The notes under the pieces: model-generated
The model's input: only the letters and a program-made list of their open reading frames with translations
What the model was told of the DNA's origin: nothing
Databases searched by the model: none
Made by a program: the position numbers and the translations under genes
Shown: one piece after another, positions 27,857 to 36,100 of the stretch
How positions within the stretch are numbered: position 1 is the stretch's first letter
Layout of the letters: each line of letters starts with the position of its first letter
Source of the DNA: Phycisphaerales bacterium
GTDB lineage: Bacteria > Planctomycetota > Phycisphaerae > Tepidisphaerales > Tepidisphaeraceae
Length of the DNA stretch: 61,059 bases
Direction of reading: 5' to 3'
Assembly (NCBI GenBank): GCA_025361735.1
Contig: JANYKD010000563.1
Coordinates: 1 to 61,059, forward strand

Positions 27857-28345
27857 TTGCCGCGTACTGTTGTCCTTCTCACCCTCCTCCTGGCCGCCCT
27901 CTCTCTTGGGGCCGACAAGAAACCCACCACGCGGCACGCGATCGAACCGGCCGACAACTCCTATTGCCTCACCTGTCATATCAACTTCCAGGAAGAGAAA
28001 CTCGCGTCACAGCATCAGAAGATCGGCGTGGCCTGCTCAAGCTGCCACGGCCCTTCCGACAAGCACAGCTCCGACGAGGATGGCCTGACCGCCCCCGACA
28101 TCATCTTCTCCAAGGAGCTGATCGCCGTTACCTGCACCGCCTGCCACAAGAACGGCGCGCTCGAAAAGGACGGAGCCCACGCCCCGCTTCTGGCGGGGAA
28201 GGCTGCCGAACCATACAAGTTCTGCACCGATTGCCACGGCAAGCACGCCATGGCCCATCGCACGCGCCGCTGGGACAAGAACACGCGTAAACTCATCTCC
28301 GACGACGGCGTACGTATGATGAACCAGGTTCCGGAGAAGAAATAG
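27857..28345 (+). CDS. Exported tetrahaem c-type cytochrome
   Basis: 162 residues from a TTG start. The signal peptide is short (about 1-20, RTVVLLTLLLAALSLGA). Four CxxCH sites follow in order: CLTCH, CSSCH, CTACH and CTDCH, with extra His residues (SQHQK, DKHSSDE) that can serve as distal ligands. This fits a small periplasmic cytochrome, possibly taking electrons from the NapC/NirT-type protein encoded nearby. The gene is framed on both sides by repeat arrays. Confidence 0.85.
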   Translation: MPRTVVLLTLLLAALSLGADKKPTTRHAIEPADNSYCLTCHINFQEEKLASQHQKIGVACSSCHGPSDKHSSDEDGLTAPDIIFSKELIAVTCTACHKNGALEKDGAHAPLLAGKAAEPYKFCTDCHGKHAMAHRTRRWDKNTRKLISDDGVRMMNQVPEKK

Positions 28346-28351
28346 GACCGT

Positions 28352-28456
28352 GGTTCAAGGGTTCAAAGGTTCAAGAGTTCAAGGGTTCAAAAGTTCAAGA
28401 GTTCGCCCCTTGAACTCTTGAACTCTTGAACTTTTGAACTCTTGAACTCTTGAACC
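28352..28456. repeat. Inverted octamer arrays forming a long hairpin
   Basis: Six 8-bp units of GGTTCAAG type (28352-28399 plus AGTTC) are followed, after four bases, by six units of CTTGAACT type (28409-28456). The halves are nearly complementary and could form a hairpin of about 50 bp. It lies 7 bases after the tetrahaem cytochrome stop. No spacers as in CRISPR. Confidence 0.9.
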
Positions 28457-28519
28457 CGACCGAAATAGGATCAAGCTTCCAGCAGTAGGATGATCCACTT
28501 CTCAAAATGGAGTCCAATC

Positions 28520-29359
28520 ATGAAACGTCGTTGTGTCGCTCGGATCGCCACCTCCTTCCACTTCGTGCCTTCGTGCCTCCGTGCCTTCGTGCCTTTCCTT
28601 GTCCTCGCCGCCATCGTCCCCGCCACATTCGCCGCCGAACTCGTCAAGGCCAAGGACGGCTCGGGGGCGTACGGCTACGATGACACCCCCGTGCTCCCCT
28701 GGTGCGGCTACCGCGTCCACGACGCCAACCGGCCATATCCCAAGAAAGTCGATCCGGGTCCGGCCCCGGCGCCTGCTCCGATTCCCTCCGACGCCATCGT
28801 GCTCTTCGACGGCAAGAACCTCGACCAGTGGCTGGCCGGCGAGAACAAGCTCGTCGACGGCTGTATCGAAGCCGGCGGCGCCGTCAGCCCGGCCACCAAG
28901 GAGAGCTTCGGGAGTTTTCAACTCCACATCGAGTGGATGCCGCCCAAGGATTTCAAGGGCCCCTGGTACAACCAGGGCAACAACGGTGTCCTGATCCATG
29001 GCCTGTACGAGATCCAGATCTTCGATTCCTACAACGAGAAGATCTACGCCGATGGCATGTCCGGTGCGATTTACGGCCAGACCCCGCCGCTGGTCAACGC
29101 CATGCGTCCTCCCGGAGAATGGGAGACCTACGACATCGCCTTCACCGCCCCCGTCTTTGACGGCGAAAGACTGGTAAAACCCGCCCGCGTCACGGTCTTT
29201 CACAACGGCATCCTTGTGCAGAACGATGAGGAGATCCACGGCCCCACCGGCCACCGGATTTTGCCCGCGTACAAGAAGCCCATCGTGAAAGGCCCGATCA
29301 TCCTTGCCGGCCACGGCTGCCCCGTCCGTTTCCGTAACATCTGGCTGCGGCCGCTCTGA
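28520..29359 (+). CDS. DUF1080 (3-keto-disaccharide hydrolase-type) exported protein
   Basis: 279 residues. The signal peptide (about 1-36) has a core encoded by an 8-bp repeat. After a proline-rich linker (APAPAPIP) comes a DUF1080 jelly-roll domain: SDAIVLFDGKNLDQW (about 89-103), FGSFQLHIEWMPP, NNGVLIHGLYEIQIFDSY and the typical end GPIILAGHGCPVRFRNIWL. Such domains bind or cleave sugars, and some hydrolyse 3-keto-glycosides. It is probably secreted. A structured repeat follows 25 bases after the stop and may end transcription. Confidence 0.85.
   Translation: MKRRCVARIATSFHFVPSCLRAFVPFLVLAAIVPATFAAELVKAKDGSGAYGYDDTPVLPWCGYRVHDANRPYPKKVDPGPAPAPAPIPSDAIVLFDGKNLDQWLAGENKLVDGCIEAGGAVSPATKESFGSFQLHIEWMPPKDFKGPWYNQGNNGVLIHGLYEIQIFDSYNEKIYADGMSGAIYGQTPPLVNAMRPPGEWETYDIAFTAPVFDGERLVKPARVTVFHNGILVQNDEEIHGPTGHRILPAYKKPIVKGPIILAGHGCPVRFRNIWLRPL
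28561..28592. repeat. 8-bp tandem repeat inside the DUF1080 signal-peptide coding region
   Basis: Four units, CTTCGTGC twice, CTCCGTGC and CTTCGTGC, run in phase and encode the FVPSCLRAFVP part of the signal peptide. The units lie fully within codons 14-25 of the gene. Confidence 0.85.
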
Positions 29360-29384
29360 GCCGCCCACACGGGTCTTTGCATGG

Positions 29385-29468
29385 AGTGCCGCCGGTGTCA
29401 CTGGCGGAATCCCACGATAGGCGAGCAATGCCAAACACCGCCCGTGAGGACACCGGCGGCACTGAATG
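29385..29468. repeat. Dispersed repeat with 15-bp perfect inverted ends (copy 1)
   Basis: AGTGCCGCCGGTGTC (29385-29399) is the exact reverse complement of 29449-29463. The internal part (GGCGGAATCC, ACCGCCCGTG) and the tail ACTGAATG recur, degenerate, at 32938-33008. Located just after the DUF1080 gene; may fold in RNA and act as a terminator. Confidence 0.75.
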
Positions 29469-29502
29469 GCAGGCGACGATTCGCAGCCGCGCGTCCTTCC
29501 GC

Positions 29503-29531
29503 TTGACACCCATCCACACCGGGGCTATTAC
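29503..29531 (+). promoter_or_regulatory. Promoter of the ROK regulator gene
   Basis: Perfect TTGACA (29503-29508), 17-base spacer, TATTAC (29526-29531, 4/6). It leads into the ATG at 29558 and is overlapped by the palindrome at 29530-29550. Confidence 0.6.
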
Positions 29532-29550
29532 TTAACATACTTTATTAAGT
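29530..29550. promoter_or_regulatory. Palindromic operator candidate at the ROK promoter
   Basis: 21-bp imperfect palindrome with arms ACTTAA/TTAAGT and 8 of 10 base pairs symmetric, AT-rich in a GC-rich region. It overlaps the -10 box and start region, as expected for autorepression by the ROK protein encoded seven bases downstream. Confidence 0.6.
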
Positions 29551-29557
29551 GTTCCCT

Positions 29558-30730
29558 ATGGCCACGCCCTCCCATCTGCGGCAGCTCAATCAACGACGGG
29601 TGATCTACGCCCTGATGCGCCTCGGGCAGGCTTCGCGCGCGGACCTGGCGAAGGCGACCGGCTTGAGTCAGCCGACCGTCGGGAAGATTGTCGATGAGTT
29701 GGTGGGGACACATGTTGTGGATTCCGCCGATGGGACTGCCGGCGACGATGCCGGTTCGCCCCGATTGGGCCGGCCGGGGCAACTCGTCAGGCTGGATGGA
29801 CGCAGGCAGCGCTTCCTGGCGATACAACTGGGCGTCATGAACACGCGACTGGCAACGCTGCCGATCGCCGCCAGACTGGTCGACGAGTGGGACACCGAGT
29901 TCGCCACACCGTCGTCTCCCCAGGCCTGGGTGAAGGCGCTCAAGAAGGCGATGGACCACCTGCCACTACAGGGGCTGGAGGCGCTGCTGGTCAGTGTGCC
30001 CGGCGTGGTGAACGAAACCAGCGGGGACGTGCTGCTCTGTCCGAATCTGCGCTGGGCCGAGAAGATGAACCTCAACCAGATGCTCACCGGGCTCACGCCG
30101 ACGCCAATCCTGCTGGTCCAGGAGATCCGGGCGCTGGCGTTGGGGCAACTCGCCGTGGACCCGGCCGAGGGGGACTTCCTCCTCGTCGATTTTGCCGACG
30201 GTGTCGGTGGAGCGGCCGTCGTCGGCGGCAAACTGTTCACCGGTTCGGCTCCGCTGTCGGGAGAACTGGGGCACACGCCAGTGCTCGGCAACAACCGGAA
30301 ATGCGGCTGCGGCGCCGTGGGCTGCGTGGAGACACTGGTTTCCCGGCGCGGTTTACTGGCGACATTCGCCGCCGAGACCGGCCGGAATACCACTGATTGG
30401 CCGGCGCTTGTCGAGCATGTGCAGCGGCGCGGGCTCGATCCGTGGCTGATCGCTGCCCTGGAAACCGCGGCCACGACCATCGCCGGTGCGATCAACGTGC
30501 TGGGCCTGCACCGGGTGGTGATCACCGGCTCGCTGACCGAACTGCCGGACTGCGTCATGAATCACCTGGCCGACGCCGTTCGCCGAGGCGCACTGTGGGG
30601 ACGATACGGAGAAGTGCAATGCGTCGCGGCTCCGCGTCGCCGGACGGCCGGCCTCGTGTCGGTCGCGATTGACCGGTTGTTGTGTCCGGATGTCGGGAAC
30701 AGCCAGTGGTCGGTGGTCAGTGGTCAGTAG
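29558..30730 (+). CDS. ROK-family transcriptional regulator
   Basis: 390 residues. A winged helix-turn-helix lies at about 26-50 (ASRADLAKATGLSQPTVGKIV). The ROK sugar-kinase-like domain follows, with the zinc motif CGCGAVGC present in HTPVLGNNRKCGCG. The kinase Asp of the usual NDANAAALG motif is missing (here VQEIRALALGQL), so this is a sugar-sensing regulator rather than a kinase. GTG at 29549 is an alternative start. The last ten codons and the stop (SQWSVVSGQ) are encoded by a heptamer array. It probably controls itself and the sugar-binding gene downstream. Confidence 0.85.
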   Translation: MATPSHLRQLNQRRVIYALMRLGQASRADLAKATGLSQPTVGKIVDELVGTHVVDSADGTAGDDAGSPRLGRPGQLVRLDGRRQRFLAIQLGVMNTRLATLPIAARLVDEWDTEFATPSSPQAWVKALKKAMDHLPLQGLEALLVSVPGVVNETSGDVLLCPNLRWAEKMNLNQMLTGLTPTPILLVQEIRALALGQLAVDPAEGDFLLVDFADGVGGAAVVGGKLFTGSAPLSGELGHTPVLGNNRKCGCGAVGCVETLVSRRGLLATFAAETGRNTTDWPALVEHVQRRGLDPWLIAALETAATTIAGAINVLGLHRVVITGSLTELPDCVMNHLADAVRRGALWGRYGEVQCVAAPRRRTAGLVSVAIDRLLCPDVGNSQWSVVSGQ

Positions 30731-30766
30731 TTGGGATTTTGAAATTGCGATTTCAGATTGACAATG
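30704..30766. repeat. Mixed heptamer array across the ROK 3' end
   Basis: Nine phased 7-bp units: CAGTGGT, CGGTGGT, CAGTGGT, CAGTAGT, TGGGATT, TTGAAAT, TGCGATT, TCAGATT and GACAATG. Two repeat classes join without loss of phase. The TAG stop of the ROK gene falls in the fourth unit. Confidence 0.75.
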
Positions 30767-30830
30767 AATAGAAGTTGAAGGACAGTGACGATACGGTTCA
30801 GTGGGCGATTGACATCATAAGGAGTACACG

Positions 30831-31823
30831 ATGAAACGAGGACTTGGATTGTGGCTGACGGGCGCGGTGGCGCTTGCATTGGGAATGGGGTTGCTGGTGT
30901 CCTGTAAGGACGACACCGCCAAGAAGGACCCGGGCGCTACAGGCGGCAAGAAGAAACTGGTGGTTGGTTTCTCGCAAATCGGGGCCGAGTCGGCCTGGCG
31001 GACAGCCAACACCGATTCGATCAAGGCCGAAGCTGAGAAGCGCGGCATCGAGTTGAAGTTCGCCGACGCCCAGCAGAAGCAGCAGAACCAGATCGGCGCC
31101 ATTCGCGCATTCATCACGCAGAAGGTGGACGTGATCGCCTTCTCGCCGGTCGTGGAGACCGGCTGGGAGCAAGTGCTCAAGGAAGCCAAGGCGGCCGGAA
31201 TTCCGGTTGTGCTGTCGGATCGCGCCGTGAAGGCCGACGACTCGCTCTACGTGGCGTTCCTCGGCGCTGACTTCATCGAAGAAGGCCGCCGCGCCGGCAC
31301 ATTCCTGGCCAAGGCCACCGGCGGCAAGGCTCAGATCGCCGAACTGCGCGGCACGCCGGGTTCGGCTCCGGAGCTTGATCGCGCCAAGGGTTTCCGCGAG
31401 GCGATCGAGAAGTATCCGGACATGAAGATCATCAAGTCGCAGACGGGCAACTTCGAGCGGGCCAAAGGCAAGGAAGCCATGGAAGCGTTCCTGAAGAGTC
31501 CTGAAGGCGCGCAGATTACCGCGCTGTATGCCCACAACGACGACATGGCGTTGGGAGCCATCCAGGCCATCGAAGAGGCCGGCAAGAAGCCCGGCAAGGA
31601 CATCACCATCGTCTCGATCGACGGCGTGAAGGCCGCGTTCGAGGCCATGGTCGACGGCAAACTCAACTGCACGGTCGAATGCAACCCGCTGATCGGCGCG
31701 CAGCTTTTCGACATCATCGAAAAGGTGGCCGCCAAGAAGCCCGTCGAAAAGCGGATCGTCGTCGAGGAAGGCGTCTTCGAGCAGGAGAAGGCGAAGGACG
31801 CATTGCCCACGCGGAAGTATTGA
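30831..31823 (+). CDS. Periplasmic sugar-binding lipoprotein (YtfQ/RbsB type)
   Basis: 330 residues behind AAGGAG. Signal peptide with lipobox LLVSC, so Cys25 would be lipidated. The two-lobe type 1 periplasmic-binding fold is evident: LVVGFSQIGAESAWRTANT at the start, VDVIAFSPVVETGWEQVL, IPVVLSDR, LYAHNDDMALGAIQAIE and IVSIDG. It is closest in style to galactofuranose/ribose binding proteins such as YtfQ. No ABC permease or ATPase gene follows; the next 1.3 kb has no gene. The ligand is unknown; the adjacent ROK regulator fits sugar control. Confidence 0.88.
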   Translation: MKRGLGLWLTGAVALALGMGLLVSCKDDTAKKDPGATGGKKKLVVGFSQIGAESAWRTANTDSIKAEAEKRGIELKFADAQQKQQNQIGAIRAFITQKVDVIAFSPVVETGWEQVLKEAKAAGIPVVLSDRAVKADDSLYVAFLGADFIEEGRRAGTFLAKATGGKAQIAELRGTPGSAPELDRAKGFREAIEKYPDMKIIKSQTGNFERAKGKEAMEAFLKSPEGAQITALYAHNDDMALGAIQAIEEAGKKPGKDITIVSIDGVKAAFEAMVDGKLNCTVECNPLIGAQLFDIIEKVAAKKPVEKRIVVEEGVFEQEKAKDALPTRKY

Positions 31824-32017
31824 TTCTCAAGACGAGCGAGTTGAGCGGAAGCCCCGCGAAAAAAGTATTTTCGGGAGGGCAAGGGGGTGGTCTGGAGATA
31901 AGTAATGCATCAATAAGGTATTGCGGATTTCCTGGCAGGGCAAGGGACGTAAAAAACAAGGTCCTTTCAGGGTCCAAATGGTGTCCCGTTGGGTCCCGTT
32001 TGGGGCCCGGGATGCAG

Positions 32018-32045
32018 TTGCCAGTTGGTCGTTGTTAGTTGCCAG
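32018..32045. repeat. Heptamer array (TTGCCAG type)
   Basis: Four phased units: TTGCCAG, TTGGTCG, TTGTTAG and TTGCCAG. Lies alone in non-coding sequence. Confidence 0.6.
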
Positions 32046-32167
32046 TGAAGAACGCAGGAGACGAAAATGGTGCAAATTCGCGCGGTGCCGGGCGGTGGTA
32101 TCGTTCGCAAGTTGCGTATTGGAAATTGTTTACGAATCGATCGCTGCGGTCCGGGGGCGAAAGAATT

Positions 32168-32273
32168 GACATAAAACTGACCGAAAACTGGACAGGAACT
32201 GGACTGGAATTGACATGGAATTGACCGAAAGTGACATGGAAATGACCGAAACTGACATGGAATTGACGAGAGC
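32168..32273. repeat. 21-bp-period tandem array
   Basis: The clear units begin GACATGGAATTGACCG, GACATGGAAATGACCG and GACATGGAATTGACGA, spaced 21 bases apart, with decayed copies before them. The period equals three heptamers. The sequence can be read as heptapeptide repeats but no start or family supports translation. Confidence 0.75.
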
Positions 32274-32345
32274 TGGCGGTCAGTCGGTGGGAATGACGAA
32301 AGTCGATGGGCGAATGACCAGAGAAGCACGAAGCACCAATGAGTC

Positions 32346-32475
32346 CGGCGCGGCAATTTTTTCGGGCACATGGAGTAGCATAGGCGTTTCGCCTGTGTCA
32401 AAGTGCTCGGACACAGCCGAGACGGCCGTGCTACTTTCATCGGCTTGGCGTTCTCCCGAAAAAATTGCCGTGCCG
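32346..32475. mobile_element. MITE-like element with 21-bp terminal inverted repeats
   Basis: 130 bases. The left end CGGCGCGGCAATTTTTTCGG continues to 32366; the right end (32455-32475) is its reverse complement with one mismatch. AATGAGT occurs outside both ends (32338-32344 and 32476-32482), fitting a 7-bp target duplication with one extra base on the left. Inside, a GTAGCA...GGCGTTTCGCCTGTGTC module and a diverged inverted copy can fold back. No transposase is encoded. Confidence 0.7.
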
Positions 32476-32717
32476 AATGAGTAATGAGCTCGTCGCGCGG
32501 CGGACGAGGCGGGGTGAGTTGTTAAAGAACCGGTCCGCCGGCGCCGGCCGAGAAGGCAAGCCCTCTATATATTTCGCTGGCGCTGCGCGCCCGGCGCGGT
32601 TGGCGCGCAGCGCTGGAGCTGCGAAAACGGGTTTGACGCTGGACAGGTGCGCTGAAAAATTCCGAATGGATTTGTATGCGCACAAGCGTTGCGCGCAGCG
32701 CGCGGGAGCGAGGCCGG

Positions 32718-32745
32718 TTGTTAGTTGTGAGGGATTAGAGGGTTA
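32718..32745. repeat. Heptamer array (TTGTTAG type)
   Basis: Four phased units: TTGTTAG, TTGTGAG, GGATTAG and AGGGTTA, related to the array at 32018-32045. Confidence 0.5.
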
Positions 32746-32937
32746 TGGCGCATAAGGGTGGGAGAAGAGGATTGTCAAGCCGAGGGGTTGGTTGTGGGTT
32801 TATAGTGGACTTAATGATTGCATTCCGGTGGCGTGTCGGTTGGTAAGTCGCGTTTGGGGCACTGGTTATGCAATCGGAAGGCCAGCGGGGACGCTGGCCC
32901 CACTCGCGGAAATGGCGCCAGCACATGACCGCTGAAA

Positions 32938-33008
32938 GCGCCGCCAGTGCTCTTACTGGAGGAATACGGAGCAAAACCGCCCGTGGGGGTACTGCGAGGC
33001 ACTGAATG
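32938..33008. repeat. Dispersed inverted repeat, degenerate copy 2
   Basis: GCGCCGCCAGTGCT, TACTGGAGGAATAC, ACCGCCCGTGGGG and GGCACTGAATG match, in order, the repeat at 29385-29468, with a shorter centre. Confidence 0.6.
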
Positions 33009-33048
33009 CGATGGGCCTGCCAGATACGACTGATCAGTACTGGTTTTG

Positions 33049-33077
33049 TTGACACGTCGCGGGCTGCGCTACATGAT
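33049..33077 (+). promoter_or_regulatory. Candidate promoter of the beta-helix gene
   Basis: Perfect TTGACA (33049-33054), 17-base spacer, CATGAT (33072-33077, 4/6 match), about 90 bases before the ATG at 33168. Confidence 0.45.
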
Positions 33078-33167
33078 GTTCGTATCGTTCATCCGGGTTG
33101 TGCCGAGGCTTGCCGTCTTGGGGTCCGGCCGGGGTGGATTTGTGGTGATGGTCTGGAGGAGCGGGCT

Positions 33168-36100
33168 ATGTTTTCACGATTGATGGCGAAGTGGCGTCGG
33201 GGTCGATCTGCGAAGGTGGAGCGTCGGTTGCGGAATGCTGTGTGTCAGCCGCTGGAAGGGCGGGTGCTGCTGGCGCACACGATCTACGTGGATGTGAGTT
33301 CGCCGGATTCGGGGCGAGATGGAATGTCGTGGGGGAGTGCGTTTGCGGATTTGCAGTTGGCGCTGGGCGCGGCAGTGTCGGGGGACACGATCCGGGTGGC
33401 GGCTGGGACCTATAAGCCGACGGCAGGGACGAGTCGGACTATCTGCTTCCAGTTGAAGACGGGCGTGGGAATTTACGGCGGATATGCCGGGTACGGGGCG
33501 GCAGATCCGGATGCGCGGGATGTGGCGACGAATGCGTCGATTCTGTCGGGGGACATCGGTGTGGCGGGGGACAAGAGTGACAACAGCTATCATGTGGTCG
33601 TTGGAAGTGCGACGGACGGGACAGCGGTTCTCGACGGATGTACGATTACTGCGGGCTATGCCAACGATGGCACGGGCAAGGATGGGGACTATTCAGGTGG
33701 CGGGATGTACGTTTCCTCCGGCAGCCCAACACTGACCAACTGCAGTTTCCGCACGAACACAGCCGACCAGGGTGGTGGGATGTACAGTTCGTCCGGAAGT
33801 CCAACGTTGACTGGTTGCACGTTCATCGGCAATTCAGCGAGGAGCGGCGGGGGGATGCAAGTTTATTCTGGAAGCCCAACGCTGACCGGCTGCACGTTCA
33901 TCGGGAATGCCGCGGTCGATGTCATGAGTGGAGGTGGTGGAATCTCCATTGGCGGCCCGGCAACGCTAACCAATTGCTCGTTCAGCGGGAACACGGCTGA
34001 TTATTGGGGTGGTGGAATAAGTCTTTACGGCGACGCAATGCTCGTAAACTGCGCGATTAGTGGGAACACGGCTGGCTACGGTGGTGGCGTGTGTGGTCTC
34101 CACGGAATAATAAGCAATTGTATTGTCTGGGGTAACAGCGATGAAGATGGGGCAATGGAGGCGCTGTGGCGGCAGGGCGGCGGGCAGGGGACGGACAAGC
34201 GCACTGTGGCCTGGAGCGACATCCAGGGCGGTCGGGCGGGCACTGGCAATATCAATGCCGATCCGAAGTTTGTCCGCAACCCGAGTCCTGGTGCTGATGA
34301 TGTCTGGGGCACAAGCGACGATGACTACGGCGATCTTCGGCTGCGAGATGATTCTCCTTGTATTGACGCAGGGAACAATGCGGCCGTTCCCGGCGGCGTG
34401 ACTACCGACCTGGCGGGTGAGAATCGGTTCTACGATACGCCTGTGTCCGATACCGGGTCCGGAACGGCTCCGATTGTGGACATGGGCGCCTACGAGGCCC
34501 ATTTCGTAGTCGGCGCCAGTGCGGGTGGGCCGTACACGGTTATTCAGGGACAGAGCATCACCCTCAGCAGCTTCGGCGCCAGCGCCGCGGCAGGGGCGTT
34601 GCAGTACGACTGGGAGTGGAGCGGGGATGGGAAGTTCGATGATGCGACGGGAGCAAATCCGGTGTTTTCGACGGCCGGGCTGCCGCTGGCTAACGTGACG
34701 GTCTGGTTGCGGGTGACAGACGGGGCAATGAATAGTGCCGTGGCAACAACCACGGTCGCGGTCGTACCGACGGTCGTGTATGTGGATGGCAACGCAACCG
34801 GGGCGAATACCGGTGTGACCTGGGCCGATGCGTACGCGCGCCTGAGCACCGCTATGAAACAGGCGGTTGTTGGCCAGCAAATCCATGTTGCCGACGGAAC
34901 CTATACGCCCACCGGAGGCAAGGATCGCTTCGCCTCATTCCACCTCAAGAGCGGGATCGGATTGTATGGCGGCTATGCCGGATATGGCGCGGCCGATCCG
35001 AATGTCCGGGACGTGATGCTGTACCCGACGATCCTTTCGGGAAGAATTGGGACGGCCGGCTTAAGTTATCACGTGGTAGCCGGCAGTGGTGTCGATGCGA
35101 CCGCGGTTCTGGATGGATTTACGGTTATGCGGGGAGGTGCCTACGATTGGACGATTGTTGTATACACGGGAGGTTATGGCGGCGGGATGTACAACGATCA
35201 TTCCTCGCCGACGTTGATCGATTGCACGTTCAGCGGCAACTCCGCCGGCTACGGCGGCGGGATGTACAACGATCATTCGTCTCCGATGCTTGTCAACTGC
35301 ACGTTCAGCGGAAACTCGACAATCGGATTCAGCCAAGGCGATATCGTCAGAAGAGGCGGCGGCGGTGGCGGCATGTTCAACGTTCATTCCTCGCCGACGC
35401 TCGTCAACTGCACGTTCAGCGGAAACTCGTCACCCGGATTCGACGAGCGCAAGATCCTCATGGATGGTGCCGGCGGCGGAATGGACAACACCGATGATTC
35501 CTCACCGACGGTGACCAACTGCAGGTTCTACGGTAATTCGGCCGCCTATGGTGGTGGGATCTACAACGTCCAGTCTTCGCCGCGGTTGACAAATTGCCTC
35601 GTCTGGGGGAACACTGCCAGCGAAAACGGCGGTGGCATCGGCATGAATGATGCTATGTACTTCAGCAACGGGTTCCTCGCAGGCCTAGGCCCATCCACGC
35701 CTACACTGATCAACTGCACCGTCAGCCGCAACAGCGCCGGCTGGGGGGGTGGCGGAATATGGGGTTACCCACAGTCCCGGCCGACGCTGACCAATTGTAT
35801 CGTGTGGGGGAACACCGCGACGGCCAACGGTGGGCCGCAGATCGGCCCCGTCATCGCGTTCAGCGAGGCGATCGTGACCTACAGCGACATTGAGGGGGGC
35901 TGGACGGGTGCAGGAAATATCAATACCGATCCGAAATTTGTACGAGGCGCCAGTTCCGGGGCAGATGGCACATGGGGCACTGCCGACGACGATTATGGTG
36001 ACTTGAGTTTGCAGGTGGCGTCACTATGTATCGGTAGTGGCAAAAATGAGGCTGTACCGGCCGACATTACCACAGACATTGCCGGCAATGCTCGAATTCA

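Larger units (their letters stand above)
31824..33167. other. 1.34-kb gene-free, repeat-rich region
   Basis: No credible protein gene on either strand. In order it holds G-rich sequence, a heptamer array (32018-32045), a 21-bp-period array (32168-32273), a MITE-like element (32346-32475), GC-rich palindromic sequence around 32575-32705, another heptamer array (32718-32745), a perfect 8-bp hairpin GGCCAGCG-GGGA-CGCTGGCC (32880-32899), the second copy of the 29385 repeat (32938-33008), and a promoter before the beta-helix gene. A long 5' RNA for that gene cannot be excluded. Confidence 0.7.

Noticed and set aside
28352-28456. CRISPR array
   Set aside because: Repeats are 8 bp, contiguous and without spacers; no cas gene is nearby.
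32215-32484. Open frame over the 21-bp repeats and the MITE-like element
   Set aside because: Its N-terminal half is only repeat-encoded (MELTES-like) and the rest crosses the inverted ends; no ribosome site.
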